From contig CM076849.1 in NCBI GenBank assembly GCA_039519185.1, positions 32,359,109 through 32,423,108 on the forward strand: a stretch of DNA of 64,000 nucleotides, written 5' to 3'. Made by a program: the position numbers and the translations under genes. This document shows, piece by piece, positions 62,820 to 64,000 of the stretch (within the stretch, counting starts at the first letter, position 1; every line of letters begins with the position of its first letter). The notes beneath the pieces are model-generated. The model made no database searches, was not told the DNA's origin, and worked only from the letters and a program-made list of their open reading frames with translations. The stretch comes from Astragalus membranaceus (taxonomy: Eukaryota > Streptophyta > Magnoliopsida > Fabales > Fabaceae).

Positions 62820-63946
62820 TCAGAAGATGGGACCAGCTGCGAGAATTTCTTCCGTGAGGTTGTCGTCGCCCTTGCCAATCTTGTAGTTGGTGAAGGTTCC
62901 AAAATTGTTCTTGAACAATCCAGCCAGCTTCAACAGTGTATCATTGTAGGCCTGTTTGTCTGACCACTGCAATCCATCAAAGACTTCAATGTTAAAAGAC
63001 ATTCTCAAAACTGTCAAATGACAGAGAAAGATAGAAACTAGAGAGAGCCAAGGCCAGAGAAAGATAACTAACCGAATTCACAGGCTCCAGAATTTCTGAA
63101 GGAACACCCTCAACTTCAGTGGGGATCTCAAGGCCAAATATCTCAGTTTTTTTATATTCTGCATTCAGGAGGCTTCCATTGTGAATAGCATCAATAATTT
63201 TTCTGGTATATTTTAGCTTAATGCGACTTCCGCTCCCATAGCTGTGGTTTGACACAATCAAGAACAATGTTTTAGGCTGTAAGAGAGTACAGAATTAAAC
63301 TATATTACAATGACATCAGAAAATACAACTATACCTGCCAGCAGACCAACCAGTGTTAACAAGCCAACCAGTAGCACCATGTTCCTGCATCTTTTCAGCA
63401 AGCATTGCCGCATATTTGGTAGGGTGTAACATTATAAATGCTGCACCAAAACAAGCTGAAAATGTTGCTTGTGGCTCCTTTATACCATCTTCTGTGCCAG
63501 CCACCTAAAGTTTGAGAGAATTACAAAAGTAACATTAGTAATTAAACAATAAGGTATTAGGAGTAAAGAGGTTAGTTAGTGTAAAAATTACCAAAGCAGT
63601 ATATCCACTGATGAAATGATACATGGTCTGCGCGAGGCTTAGCTTACTGACAGGTGGCAGCACGCCAAATGCGTCACATGCCAAAAGGATAACATTCTTT
63701 GGGTGAGGGCCAACACATGGTAACTTTGCATTTGGAATGTACTCTATAGGATAGGCTGCACGAGTATTTTCTGCAATAAAAAAATCATTACATACAAGTC
63801 ATTACTCAATCAAATTTGAGGTCAATCTTCAAACAAAGGTATAAGAAACCACATTCATCTTAAAAGAAATCAGTATTTACCTGTAACTAATTTTTCCGAG
63901 TAATAAACTTCTCGAGTATGCTCATCAAACACCACATTTTCCAAGA
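62820..63946 (-). CDS. PCK: ATP-dependent phosphoenolpyruvate carboxykinase, 3' exons (partial)
   Basis: Catalyses ATP-dependent decarboxylation of oxaloacetate to phosphoenolpyruvate in the cytosol, a key step in gluconeogenesis from lipid and organic acids. Five exons are visible: 63881-63946, 63592-63770, 63335-63504, 63073-63241, 62820-62966. They are separated by GT-AG introns of 110, 87, 93 and 106 bp whose phases all join cleanly. Diagnostic stretches include PIEYIPNAKLPCVGPHPKN, LACDAFGVLPPVSKLSLAQT, MLHPTKYAAML and LVNTGWSAGSYG. The C-terminus ends EEILAAGPIF. These 242 residues are about the last third of the usual 650-670; upstream exons lie beyond 64000. No defects are seen, so the gene is probably functional. 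Confidence 0.97.
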
Positions 63947-64000
63947 CTAAGTCATATGAGAAGAACAAAACAAAAAACATTCAATATACGTTTTTGGTTA

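Overview
The window is a 64-kb piece of a higher-plant nuclear chromosome, almost certainly from a eudicot. The signs are AT-rich DNA, a typical plant ATP-dependent PEP carboxykinase gene with short GT-AG introns, and a plant-specific mix of transposons (CACTA, MULE, hAT, Helitron, tRNA-type SINEs, Tekay-, Tat- and Reina-like Ty3 elements, copia). A legume would fit, but that is a guess. The only host gene that looks functional is the 3' part of PEPCK at the right edge (minus strand, 62820-63946). Nearly everything else is nested mobile DNA, with boundaries fixed here by terminal motifs and target-site duplications (TSDs).

Layout. 0-6 kb: a Tourist-like element containing a CACTA element, then a LINE-like retroposon containing a hAT element. 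6.6-13.9 kb: a short host repeat split by two solo LTRs of Tekay-like chromoviruses; the second holds another CACTA element. 14.0-17.25 kb: a Mutator-like element carrying a small gene with its own TATA box, then a non-autonomous Helitron. 17.9 kb: a SINE. 18.7-30.0 kb: a Tat-like gag-pro element (minus strand) with an extra plus-strand ORF. That ORF is split by a truncated Tekay-like element, whose leader holds a third CACTA element; a small hAT MITE also sits in the gag-pro frame. 31.4-33.8 kb: a third solo LTR. 35.4-38.7 kb: a degenerate satellite-like array split by a MULE with 9-bp TSDs, carrying a two-domain relative of the 14.9-kb gene.

38.9-48.2 kb: a copia element deleted for most of pol. 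One of its LTRs holds a very young gag-only element (TR-GAG type) with LTRs that appear identical. 48.6-61.6 kb: a tandem duplication of a locus with a MYB/SANT-like (LIMYB-type) pseudogene. The left copy took in a SINE, a second gag-only element and a nearly complete Reina-like Ty3 element that landed nine bases after the start codon. The right copy still shows all three empty sites. 62.8-64 kb: PEPCK.

How the parts relate: the gag-only elements carry cis signals (LTR, PBS, PPT) and a Gag but no enzymes, so they probably depend on an autonomous Tat-type partner not present here. The PB1-like proteins in two different MULE-like elements look like a recurrent cargo gene family with intact promoters, and are my best candidate for something little described. 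I saw no CRISPR array, canonical tRNA, rRNA or prokaryotic-type system.
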